A stretch of 48,917 bases of DNA from JADKFD01 sp050250665. Its GTDB lineage: Bacteria; Pseudomonadota; Gammaproteobacteria; Xanthomonadales; SZUA-5. The DNA lies in NCBI GenBank assembly GCA_050250665.1, contig JBFWOF010000050.1, positions 1-48,917 on the forward strand, given 5' to 3'. Below, piece by piece: positions 41,652 to 48,917 of this stretch (position 1 is the first letter of the stretch; every line of letters begins with the position of its first letter). Under the pieces are notes generated by a model. It saw only the letters and a program-made list of their open reading frames with translations. It searched no databases and was not told where the DNA came from. Position numbers and translations under genes: made by a program.

Positions 41652-43571
41652 ATGAGCCAGATTCTCAGCGTTATCCGGAGGCACCAGCTGCCGGCTGTTG
41701 CGCTCCTGTTGGTCGCCGCGCAGGCTTTGGCCGCCGGCGAGTTCGTGGCCGACAAGGCGACCCGAGTGGATGAGCCGGGCTTCGCCGGACTGGCCCTGCC
41801 TGCGCCTGATCCAGCCTTTCCGAACTGCCCGGCTGGATTCTTCGTCGCGCTGGTCGAAGACGGACCGGAGAGCGGGTTGTCTCCGGGTATCTTCGGGCTG
41901 AATCTGTTGCTCGATCCGCCCGGAACGCAGCGCCTGGAGGGCGGGTTGAACTTCGGCGGGCTGCTCGACGGTAGTCAAGCGGCCTTTGCCGGCTTCAACA
42001 TCCAGAATTCCAGCAACGAGCCGCAGCGACTGGAGCTCACGCTCAACGGAAATCCGGCCAACGATCGCGAGGGTCTCCTGCCGGTGCGCATCCAGGTCTT
42101 GCTCAATCCGGCCGTCGGCGTTTTCCAGACGCTGTTCGAAACCACGGCAACCCTGAGTCTGGCTCAGCCCTACACGCACTCGCTCGAGATCCAGCCCGGA
42201 TTCCATGTCGTCACGATCGCGCCCACTGGCGCCGCCAGCGTGCCCGGCGGCGCTGCCGATGGCGAGATCTATGTGTCCTTGCTGAGCCAGTTCGTGGATC
42301 GCCCCGGCGGCGGCTTCTTCGGCGGGGCTGTTGTCGGCGGCTATCACGCGCCAGCCCTGTTCGGCGGCAGCTCCGGCTTTGCCGCCTTCTGCCTGGGGAG
42401 TGCCCATACGGCTACCGCACAAGTATTCGCCGCGCCCACCTACGGCGCCTCGGGCGCCCGCGACCTGCGCCTGCGACTGCAGGACTATCTGCGCCGCGAC
42501 GTCTACGACTCCAGCCCGGGCCTGCCGGTCAACGTGCAGGGCACGCTGCGCATCAGCAACGGCCTCGACACCTACCTGTATGCGCCGGCGCTGAACGACA
42601 ACAGTTGGAACAATGTGCTGCCGCTGCAAACGGTAGACCTCAACTATTCCGGACCGAACCGGGGTCGATTGAAGTTTCGCATCGCCAACAACCGCTTTGG
42701 CCAGGCGGTGCAACTCGTGACCAGCGATGAAATCGTCTTCACCGCGTCCGGTCAGGTGCAGGTCGCAATGGTTCGCCACAACAATGTCGCGATCGAAACA
42801 GCGACTGCTGCCGTGAAATCGATTCAGCCGGTGGCGCTGTATTCGCCGCAGATCGATCAACGCAACCCGAGTCCGATCGGAGCCTTGTTCTTTGACGGCT
42901 TGCTGGGTCAGGAGGAGTTGATTCCCATACCCAGCCTGGCCGGCCTGGTCACCGTGCGCAACAACACGCTGCTCGGCAATCCCCGTGCCTATTATCTGAT
43001 CGGGCCTGAGCAAACGGCTCGGGTGCGTGCGATCGACGGCGGTACCGGCATCATTGCCACCATTCTCGAGCAGAGTTTCCAGTCGCTGAGCAACGCAGCA
43101 AGCGGCAACTCCACCGCCGTGGTCACCTCAGAGACCTTTGGTCCCACCACCAGTTTCTGTCCGAGCCCGGTGGTTGAAGTGCCCGGCTGTGTCAGTGCCG
43201 GCACCAGCATCGTCGAGAGCATTTCGATGGACACCGCCGGCCGTCAGGACTCGCTCAAGTTCACGCTCTGCGCCAATTACAGCGGACAGCCTGCCAACAC
43301 CCTCAGGCTGCGTCGGCCGACGGTCTTCTGCACGCTGCCCTTCCCGGCGCCGTGCCCGGCCAATTCGGGTCTGAACATCAGCATCGCCAGGCTCTCGACC
43401 GGCACCTTCATCGGCCCGACGCCGCTGGGCGACAGCGCTCAGATTGACACCCAGATGTCGGGGCCAGCGTGGTCGCCGGGCGAAACTTATTGCGTGACCG
43501 CGCGTCAGGTTTCGCCCTTCGAGGGTGCATTTCCCTACGAGTTCAGCCTGCTCGGCAATGGATCGAACTGA
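41652..43571 (+). CDS. Secreted protein of unknown function
   Basis: A 639-residue exported protein that I cannot assign to a family. The signal peptide spans residues 1-28 (LPAVALLLVAAQALAAG). The mature part is beta-rich with few charged clusters. It has two regions of interest: a Gly-rich segment near 215-240 (DRPGGGFFGGAVVGGYHA) and a C-terminal Cys-rich domain (about 505-600; CPSPVVEVPGC, CTLPFPAPCPANSG) that may be disulfide-bonded. No catalytic motif, sorting signal or membrane anchor is seen. GGAG lies about 10 nt before the start. It ends 7 nt before the 2OG-oxygenase gene, so the two are probably co-transcribed. Confidence 0.75.
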   Translation: MSQILSVIRRHQLPAVALLLVAAQALAAGEFVADKATRVDEPGFAGLALPAPDPAFPNCPAGFFVALVEDGPESGLSPGIFGLNLLLDPPGTQRLEGGLNFGGLLDGSQAAFAGFNIQNSSNEPQRLELTLNGNPANDREGLLPVRIQVLLNPAVGVFQTLFETTATLSLAQPYTHSLEIQPGFHVVTIAPTGAASVPGGAADGEIYVSLLSQFVDRPGGGFFGGAVVGGYHAPALFGGSSGFAAFCLGSAHTATAQVFAAPTYGASGARDLRLRLQDYLRRDVYDSSPGLPVNVQGTLRISNGLDTYLYAPALNDNSWNNVLPLQTVDLNYSGPNRGRLKFRIANNRFGQAVQLVTSDEIVFTASGQVQVAMVRHNNVAIETATAAVKSIQPVALYSPQIDQRNPSPIGALFFDGLLGQEELIPIPSLAGLVTVRNNTLLGNPRAYYLIGPEQTARVRAIDGGTGIIATILEQSFQSLSNAASGNSTAVVTSETFGPTTSFCPSPVVEVPGCVSAGTSIVESISMDTAGRQDSLKFTLCANYSGQPANTLRLRRPTVFCTLPFPAPCPANSGLNISIARLSTGTFIGPTPLGDSAQIDTQMSGPAWSPGETYCVTARQVSPFEGAFPYEFSLLGNGSN

Positions 43572-43578
43572 GGGCCAG

Positions 43579-44517
43579 ATGCTGCATCCAAGTCTGCCCT
43601 CGCGCCTTCCACAGCTGGCGCAGGCCTTTGCCCGCCGTGAGCCTTTCCGCCACGTGCTCATCGATGATTTCTTCGCCGAGGATTTCCTGGCTCGGGTGCT
43701 CGCCGAGTTTCCGGCATTCGACCAGGGCAATGCCCGCAACGAAGCCGGGGAACTTGGCCACAAGAGCACGGTGGAGCGCATCCGCCAACTGGGATCGGCC
43801 TATGCCGAGATCGACGACCAGATCCAGAGCCGCGAATTTCTGGAACTGATCTCGGCAATCACCGGGATACCGGATCTGCTCTACGATCCGCACTACTTCG
43901 GCGGCGGCACGCACGAGAACCGCCCGGGGCAGGATCTCGACGCCCACGTCGACTTCAATCGCCACCCGGTCACCGGCTGGCACCGACGCCTGAACCTGAT
44001 CGTCTACCTCAATCCAGAATGGGAGGATGCCTGGGGTGGCAGCCTGGAGCTGCACAGCGATCCACGGCGGGCGGATGACCGTATCACCCGGGTGACTCCG
44101 CTGCTGAACCGCGCCGTGATCTTCGAAACCACCGAGTGGAGCTGGCATGGCTTCGCCCGCATCGCGCCGCCGCCCGAGCGCAGCGACTTGTCGCGGCGAT
44201 CGATCGCCCTGTACTTCTACAGCCGCGAGCGCCCCGAGGAAGAGCTGGCGCAGCCGCACTCGACCATCTACGTGGACCGCCCGCTGGATTTCCCGCTGTT
44301 GGCCGGGCAGACCTTGAGTGCCGAACAAGCCGAACAGATCCGGATCGCCCTTGGGCGCCGCGATCAGCATATCCAGCGACTCTACGGCGACATCACCCGC
44401 CTGACTGGCGAACTGGACACGGCCAGGGAGACGCTGGCACAGGTCCTGAACTCCGGTACGCTCGGTCGCCTTCGACGGCTGGCACGCCGGCTGCTGGGCA
44501 GATCGGCCAGGACTTGA
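43579..44517 (+). CDS. 2-oxoglutarate/Fe(II)-dependent oxygenase (prolyl-hydroxylase-like)
   Basis: A 312-residue soluble protein. The iron-binding facial triad reads H123-x-D125 in LDAHVDFN and H190 in WSWHGF, with R207 in SRRSIALYF in place for 2-oxoglutarate. The core (about 90-220) matches the P4H-like 2OG-Fe(II) superfamily. A helical tail (about 250-312; RRDQHIQRLYGDITRLTGEL) is likely coiled coil. Such enzymes hydroxylate protein or glycan substrates; the tail is of a kind found in cell-surface glycan loci, so a polymer-modifying role is possible but unproven. The start at 43579 follows the preceding stop by 7 nt; the upstream open frame overlaps that gene. Confidence 0.87.
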   Translation: MLHPSLPSRLPQLAQAFARREPFRHVLIDDFFAEDFLARVLAEFPAFDQGNARNEAGELGHKSTVERIRQLGSAYAEIDDQIQSREFLELISAITGIPDLLYDPHYFGGGTHENRPGQDLDAHVDFNRHPVTGWHRRLNLIVYLNPEWEDAWGGSLELHSDPRRADDRITRVTPLLNRAVIFETTEWSWHGFARIAPPPERSDLSRRSIALYFYSRERPEEELAQPHSTIYVDRPLDFPLLAGQTLSAEQAEQIRIALGRRDQHIQRLYGDITRLTGELDTARETLAQVLNSGTLGRLRRLARRLLGRSART

Positions 44518-44596
44518 GGCGGCGCCAAGCGTGCAAAGCTGGTAGCGATGCCCCCGGCCCTTGGCTACCATCGATGGTCTGCCAGCAGGATTGTCG

Positions 44597-46966
44597 ATGA
44601 CTGCCCAATCGCCACCGCAAGTCCCCGGTTACAAGCTCGAGCGCGAGCTTGGCGTAGGTGGCATGGCGACGGTGTACCTGGCCACGCAGATCTCTCTGGA
44701 TCGCAAGGTGGCGATCAAGGTACTGCGGGTGGCAGCGAAGGATTCGGCCGATCCCGAGCGCCACGAGAAACGATTTCTGCGCGAGGGCCGGATGCTGGCT
44801 CGGCTCTCGCACAAGAATGTCTGCGGTATCTACGACATCGCCAAGGTAGGCAATCAGGCCTACATCGCGATGGAATACATCGACGGCGGCACGCTCGGCG
44901 ATCAGTTGCGTCGCGGCATGACCGCCGCCGACGCCATCAGCGTGGTCGTGCAGCTGGCCAGCGCGCTGGCGGCCGCACATGACATCGGCATCGTCCATCG
45001 CGATCTGAAGCCGGCCAATGTGATGATGCGCGGCAAGATGCCGGTGCTCACCGACTTCGGCATCGCCCGCGACCTGTCACCGGACCGCACCGAGATCACC
45101 GGCGACAACATCCTCGGTACGCCCAACTACATGAGCCCCGAGCAGATCAGCGGGCTGCCGATCGATGGCCGCTCCGACGTCTATTCGCTGGGCTGTATGT
45201 TGTTCGAACTGCTGACCGGACGCCAACCCTACAAGGGCGATTCGCCGATCGCCGTGTGCATGCAGCATCTGCAGGCACCGATTCCGGAATTGCCCGAGGA
45301 CTTCGCCGAGTTGCAGCCGGTCATCGACGCGATGATGGCCAAGAACCCCGACGATCGTCTGGCGGACATGCCGGCAGTGGTGATCGCGCTGCGCACCGCG
45401 CTGATGGACAGCACCATGCTGCGTCAGGCGCTGCGCTTCGACACCGAATTGCCGTGGTCGGAACAGCTGCGCGAGCTCGGTTTCTCCTTCGACGGTCCCG
45501 GCGGCGAGCAGCTGCGGGCCTCGCTGAAGCCACGCTCGCCTGCCGAGCTGGCCGACCGCACCACCGATCAGCGGCCACGCCGGCCAACACCGACGCGCAG
45601 CAGCAAGCCATTGCCGCCCGAGGCGCAGCCGTGGCGGCCGGGCAAGCGTGAATGGCTGATCGGGGCAGCGGCCTTGCTGGTGTTGCTGTTGACCAGTCTG
45701 TGGTGGGGTCTGGCCGAGGAGAAGCTCAGCCCCGAACAGCGCGCGGCCTTGACCACGCTGGCCACCCAGTTCGATCGCACGCTCCAGGCCGGTCAGCTGG
45801 TCCGGCCCAGCAACGACAGCGCCCTGAACATGCTGCGCGGCATGTACGCGATCTCGCGCATCAATCCGGAAGTGACCCAGCGCCAGCAGGCCTTCCGCAC
45901 GGCCATCGAGGCCGAGGTGGGCATGCTGGCGGGCGGCGCCCAGTTCGGCGAGGCGCGCGCGCTGCTGGATGAAGCCGGGCTGGTCTACACGGAAGACGAA
46001 CTGCAGGCGCAGCTGGCGCGTCTGGATCAGGCCCAGCAGAAGGCCCGCCTGGATGCCGACATTGCCGAGCGCGTGGCCGAGATCAACGCCCTTCTCGACG
46101 GTACCGCGGGCGTCAACGACGACCGGCTGGCTGCCGCGATGCAAGCCCTCGCCGAACTCACCGACGCCGGCGACAGCCGCTATCTGGCGCTGGCCGGACG
46201 CATCGACAGCGTGCTCGGCGCCGATCTGCAGCAGGCGCTGGACCAAGGCAAGCTGACGCGCGCGGCACGCTTGAGCGAGCGCCTGCAGGAACTGCTGCCG
46301 GACAGCCCCGCCGCGCGCAAGGCGATGGCCGCCGTCGATCAGCTGACGGCACGCCTGAGTGCCCAGCAGGAACTGACCGAAACCACGGCTTTCCTGCAAA
46401 GCGCGGCGATGACGCCGGATACCGTCGATCGGGTGCTGGGAACCCTGAGCGCGCTGGACGCTGCCGGCATCGGCGCAGCCGGCAAGGCGCTGGGCGAGGA
46501 TCTGGTCGAACGCACGGCCGGCGCGGCGCGAAGAGCACTGGCAGCCGGCGACCTGACCCAGGCCCGGGCGCTGCTGGGCCCGGTGCGACTGCGTTTCGAG
46601 GGCAACAACACGCTGCGCGAGCTCGAGAGCGCCGTTCAGACAGCCGAACAGGCACTGGTGGCCAGGCGACGGGCCAGCGAGGAAGCCCAGCGTGCCGGGC
46701 GTCTGGCGCTGGACGTGGCGCCGTGGGGGCGCTTGATCTCGGTCACCGCGGCCGACGGCAAGGAGCAAGCCATCGACGGCGAGCGTGCCACGCCGCTGGT
46801 GCTCACGCTGCCCGAGGGACGCTACCGACTCACCGTGCAGGGACCTGACGGGCGCACCCGCCAGCAGGCCGAAGCGACCGTGACCCGTGGCCAGTTGAGC
46901 GTCACTGAATTGCGTTTTGCCGCGCTCGACGCGGACACCTATCTGCAACAGGCGGGCTATCAATGA
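44597..46966 (+). CDS. Transmembrane Ser/Thr protein kinase (PknB-like)
   Basis: A 789-residue Hanks-type kinase. The kinase domain (about 10-270) is complete: glycine loop LGVGGMATVY, K41 in VAIKVL, catalytic HRDLKPAN with D136, DFG at D153, and GTPNYMSPEQ. A basic, Pro-rich juxtamembrane stretch leads to one membrane segment (about 353-374; AAALLVLLLTSLWWGLA). The extracytoplasmic part (about 375-789) is long, Ala/Leu-rich and helical, ending with a PEGA-like beta domain (about 710-775; LVLTLPEGRYRLTVQGPDG). It should phosphorylate cytoplasmic targets in response to an envelope signal. The start at 44597 has AGGA about 6 nt upstream; a start at 44561 would add 12 residues. Its stop overlaps the next gene (ATGA). 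Confidence 0.93.
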   Translation: MTAQSPPQVPGYKLERELGVGGMATVYLATQISLDRKVAIKVLRVAAKDSADPERHEKRFLREGRMLARLSHKNVCGIYDIAKVGNQAYIAMEYIDGGTLGDQLRRGMTAADAISVVVQLASALAAAHDIGIVHRDLKPANVMMRGKMPVLTDFGIARDLSPDRTEITGDNILGTPNYMSPEQISGLPIDGRSDVYSLGCMLFELLTGRQPYKGDSPIAVCMQHLQAPIPELPEDFAELQPVIDAMMAKNPDDRLADMPAVVIALRTALMDSTMLRQALRFDTELPWSEQLRELGFSFDGPGGEQLRASLKPRSPAELADRTTDQRPRRPTPTRSSKPLPPEAQPWRPGKREWLIGAAALLVLLLTSLWWGLAEEKLSPEQRAALTTLATQFDRTLQAGQLVRPSNDSALNMLRGMYAISRINPEVTQRQQAFRTAIEAEVGMLAGGAQFGEARALLDEAGLVYTEDELQAQLARLDQAQQKARLDADIAERVAEINALLDGTAGVNDDRLAAAMQALAELTDAGDSRYLALAGRIDSVLGADLQQALDQGKLTRAARLSERLQELLPDSPAARKAMAAVDQLTARLSAQQELTETTAFLQSAAMTPDTVDRVLGTLSALDAAGIGAAGKALGEDLVERTAGAARRALAAGDLTQARALLGPVRLRFEGNNTLRELESAVQTAEQALVARRRASEEAQRAGRLALDVAPWGRLISVTAADGKEQAIDGERATPLVLTLPEGRYRLTVQGPDGRTRQQAEATVTRGQLSVTELRFAALDADTYLQQAGYQ

Positions 46967-48321
46967 GCGCCCGCCTGAGCGTGATCGCCCTGCTGACGAT
47001 GGCCTTCCTGCTGCTGTCCGGCCGCGTGCTGGCTGATTACAAGAGCGAGTATCAGGACGGGATCGCGGCCGCCGAGAAGGGCAACTGGGCCGAAGTGCAG
47101 CGGCGGATGCGTGCAGCGCTGGCGGAGAACGCCAAACCCAGCAACCGGATGCGCACCTACGGCACCAATTTCATTCCCTATGTGCCGCACTACTATCTGG
47201 GACTGGCCAACGCCCGCCTGGGCGATTGCGCCGCGGCCATCGATGCCTTCAGCAATGCCGCCAGTCGCGGCGTGGTCGCCGGACTGTCGAGCGAAGCGGC
47301 CACGCAGGCGCGCGAGGAAGCGCGCTGCACGCAGATGCTGGCGCAGGCCCAGAACAAGCCGGAGCCGCCGCCGGTGACGCCCGTGGAGAGCAAGCCGCCG
47401 GTGGTGGTGGCGAGCAAGGATCCAGTGGTCACCAGCAAGCCACCACCGACCACACCTACCGGGCCCAAGGCGCTGAGCGCCGCGCAGATCGCGCCGGTTC
47501 AGACCCTGCTGTCCCGGATCGACCGACAGGTGGATGGCATCGCCGGGCAATTGCGCAGCCAACCCCTGGCCGGCAGCGGCGATGCCCGGGCCCTGGGTCG
47601 GGATCTGGAGTCACTCAAGCAACGCCGGCAACAGTTGGGCAGCAATCTGGAGCGCGCCCGCAGCGATGGTGACAGCAAAGTGCTGGGTAGTTTGAGCAGC
47701 GACGCGCAAGCGCTGGAGCGCAGTCTCGTCATGCTCGACGATCGGGTCAGCTCGGCCCGCAGCGGATTGGCCCAGGCGGCAGAAGCACGCGCTCTGGAAC
47801 AGGCCAGGCAGCGCGCCAGCAGCGCCATCGCCAGGCTCGATCAGGATCTGGGCGCCGCCGGCAACGCCGGCATCACCAACTCTGCCCAGGCCAAGGCCGC
47901 CAGCGCAGCCCGGGACCGATTGCAGCAAGCCAGCGCTGGCAGCGATCGCAAGGCGATCGAGTCAGCCCTGACTGCGCTGACCCGTGCTGGCAATGATCTG
48001 CAGCAGGCCATCGCCGCCGCCCCCAAACCCGCGCCCGAGCAGCTACGCACGCTGGTCAGCTGGTATCTGTCGGCGCAATACAGCAAGGCCGCCGACTGGG
48101 ACCAGCTGGAACGCCTGCCCGACGCCCGTGCCCGTGCCAACGCCCTGCTGCTGCGCGCGGCCTCGCGCTGGCATCTGTACGTGCGCGGCGGCGAAGTCGA
48201 CGGCAAGCTCAGCGCCGCCGTCGACATCGATCTGCGCGAAGCCCGGCGCCTGGATGAGGCCCTGAAGCCCAATCCGCAAGCCTTCTCGCCACGCCTGATC
48301 GAGCGCTTCGCCAGCCTGTGA
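46963..48321 (+). CDS. Secreted helical protein coupled to the Ser/Thr kinase
   Basis: A 452-residue exported protein with a signal peptide (1-24, ending GRVLA). Residues about 27-125 form a TPR-like unit (DYKSEYQDGIAAAEKGNWAEV; YYLGLANARLGDCAAAIDAF) with two Cys. A Pro/Lys/Val-rich linker (about 130-165; PPVTPVESKPPVVV) leads to a long Ala/Arg/Gln-rich helical region (about 170-360) that is probably coiled coil, then a C-terminal domain (about 365-452; LVSWYLSAQYSKAADWDQL) that looks helical. It starts inside the kinase stop codon (ATGA). Tight coupling suggests it works with the kinase's extracytoplasmic part, perhaps as ligand or scaffold; this is inference. Confidence 0.85.
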   Translation: MSARLSVIALLTMAFLLLSGRVLADYKSEYQDGIAAAEKGNWAEVQRRMRAALAENAKPSNRMRTYGTNFIPYVPHYYLGLANARLGDCAAAIDAFSNAASRGVVAGLSSEAATQAREEARCTQMLAQAQNKPEPPPVTPVESKPPVVVASKDPVVTSKPPPTTPTGPKALSAAQIAPVQTLLSRIDRQVDGIAGQLRSQPLAGSGDARALGRDLESLKQRRQQLGSNLERARSDGDSKVLGSLSSDAQALERSLVMLDDRVSSARSGLAQAAEARALEQARQRASSAIARLDQDLGAAGNAGITNSAQAKAASAARDRLQQASAGSDRKAIESALTALTRAGNDLQQAIAAAPKPAPEQLRTLVSWYLSAQYSKAADWDQLERLPDARARANALLLRAASRWHLYVRGGEVDGKLSAAVDIDLREARRLDEALKPNPQAFSPRLIERFASL

Positions 48322-48917
48322 TCGCGCCCCCTACCGTCGTAGGAGCGACCTTGCGTCGCGACCGTTGTAGCCGGGACTGGCGGCGAACTGTTGCCAGAAG
48401 CAGGACGCCAAGAACGCCAAGGAAAAGCAGAAAGAACGCGAAGAAGAGCAGGAGCAATCTTTGATCGGCTCGACTCTGCGTTCCTGGCGACCCTCTGCGT
48501 ACTCCGTGTTGAAGCTCTGGCCGGCAGGCTATCGTCGTCAGCCTGTGGGAGCGGGCTCCGCCCGCGATGCTCTTCTGCACCGGCCCAAGCATCGCGGGCA
48601 TAGCCCGCTCTCACAGGTGGCACAAGCGATCGCGCCGCAAGGGCGCTCCTACGAAGAGCCCGCTGCGGGTAGGAGCGACCTTGCGTCGCGACCGTTGTAG
48701 CCGGGACTGGCGGCGAGCTGTCGCCAGAAGCAGGACGCCAAGAACGCCAAGGAAAAGCAGAAAGAACGCGAAGAAGAGCAGGAGCAATCCTTGATCGGCT
48801 CGACTCTGCGTTCCTGGCGACCCTCTGCGTACTCCGTGTTGAAGCTCTGGCCGGCAGGCTATCGTCGTCAGCCTGTGGGAGCGGGCTCCGCCCGCGATGC
48901 TCTTCTGCACCGGCCCA
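48322..48917. repeat. 330-bp tandem duplication of composite repeats, cut by the window end
   Basis: The 249 bp from 48339 to 48587 recur from 48669 to 48917 with only a few changes (for example GAACTGTTGCC versus GAGCTGTCGCC), an offset of 330 bp. Each copy runs in order: GTAGGAGCGACCTTGCGTCG, a spacer, an AACGCCAAG...CTCTGCGTACTCCGTG inverted-repeat element, then a GTGGGAGCGGGCTCCGCCCG palindrome. At least three repeat families are thus moving as one unit. No gene is present. The second copy continues past the window. Confidence 0.92.

Noticed and set aside
45077..46963. Minus-strand open frame of 628 codons
   Set aside because: Antisense to the Ser/Thr kinase, with no recognisable protein features.

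Overview
The window looks like a chromosomal segment of a high-GC gammaproteobacterium of the Xanthomonadales/Lysobacterales type, most likely near Rhodanobacteraceae. Pointers are an AlgZ/AlgR pair, a MetJ repressor, an E. coli-type thymidine kinase, a TtpC/TonB2-type energy-transduction cluster, secreted proteins with the C-terminal FANGFE motif, and many REP-type palindromes between genes. I see no phage, plasmid, transposase or CRISPR genes. The placement is inferred from family resemblance, not from a marker gene.

Layout. Positions 1-373 are a 91-bp tandem repeat. 444-2267 is a cyclic-nucleotide/CBS/DUF294 sensor. 2456-8869 (minus) is a 2137-residue secreted beta-helix protein with five tandem 106-residue ASH-like domains. 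9237-11539 (minus) is a DUF1499-algZ-algR operon. 11680-13827 holds a phosphopantetheinyl transferase (plus), facing a DnaQ-type exonuclease and an FHA-GGDEF cyclase (minus). 13937-18641 is a methionine module: a MetX-homoserine dehydrogenase fusion, metY, and divergent from metY a short metJ with met boxes in the metY promoter. metJ is followed by two glycosyltransferases (18647-20013). Then come tdk, tRNA-Arg(CCG) and two outer-membrane barrel proteins.

23688-32899 is the most coherent system: DUF3450 protein, TtpC-like ExbB, ExbB, ExbD, TonB, a TPR protein and a large TonB-dependent receptor, followed by a secreted beta-helix protein (33286-35013). Most junctions are ATGA overlaps, so the proteins are probably made together to energise import through the receptor. 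35286-39347 encodes a 1353-residue membrane protein of unknown function. 39550-41566 (minus) is a ureide-catabolism pair (uraD, puuE). 41652-48321 holds a secreted protein, a 2OG-Fe(II) oxygenase, a transmembrane Ser/Thr kinase and its overlapping secreted partner. The window ends inside a 330-bp tandem duplication.

The strongest unexplained pattern is repeat structure. At least five palindromic repeat families, plus independent arrays whose unit is always 7 bp but whose sequence differs from site to site, have entered gaps inside probable operons (metY/metX-hom, exbD/tonB, tonB/TPR, puuE/uraD). At two sites in the TonB cluster the inserted DNA is itself translatable and keeps the coupling: a REP-derived micro-ORF bridges exbD to tonB, and an in-frame array of 84-bp units, each with an ATG and a hydrophobic stretch, lies at the start of the TPR gene.
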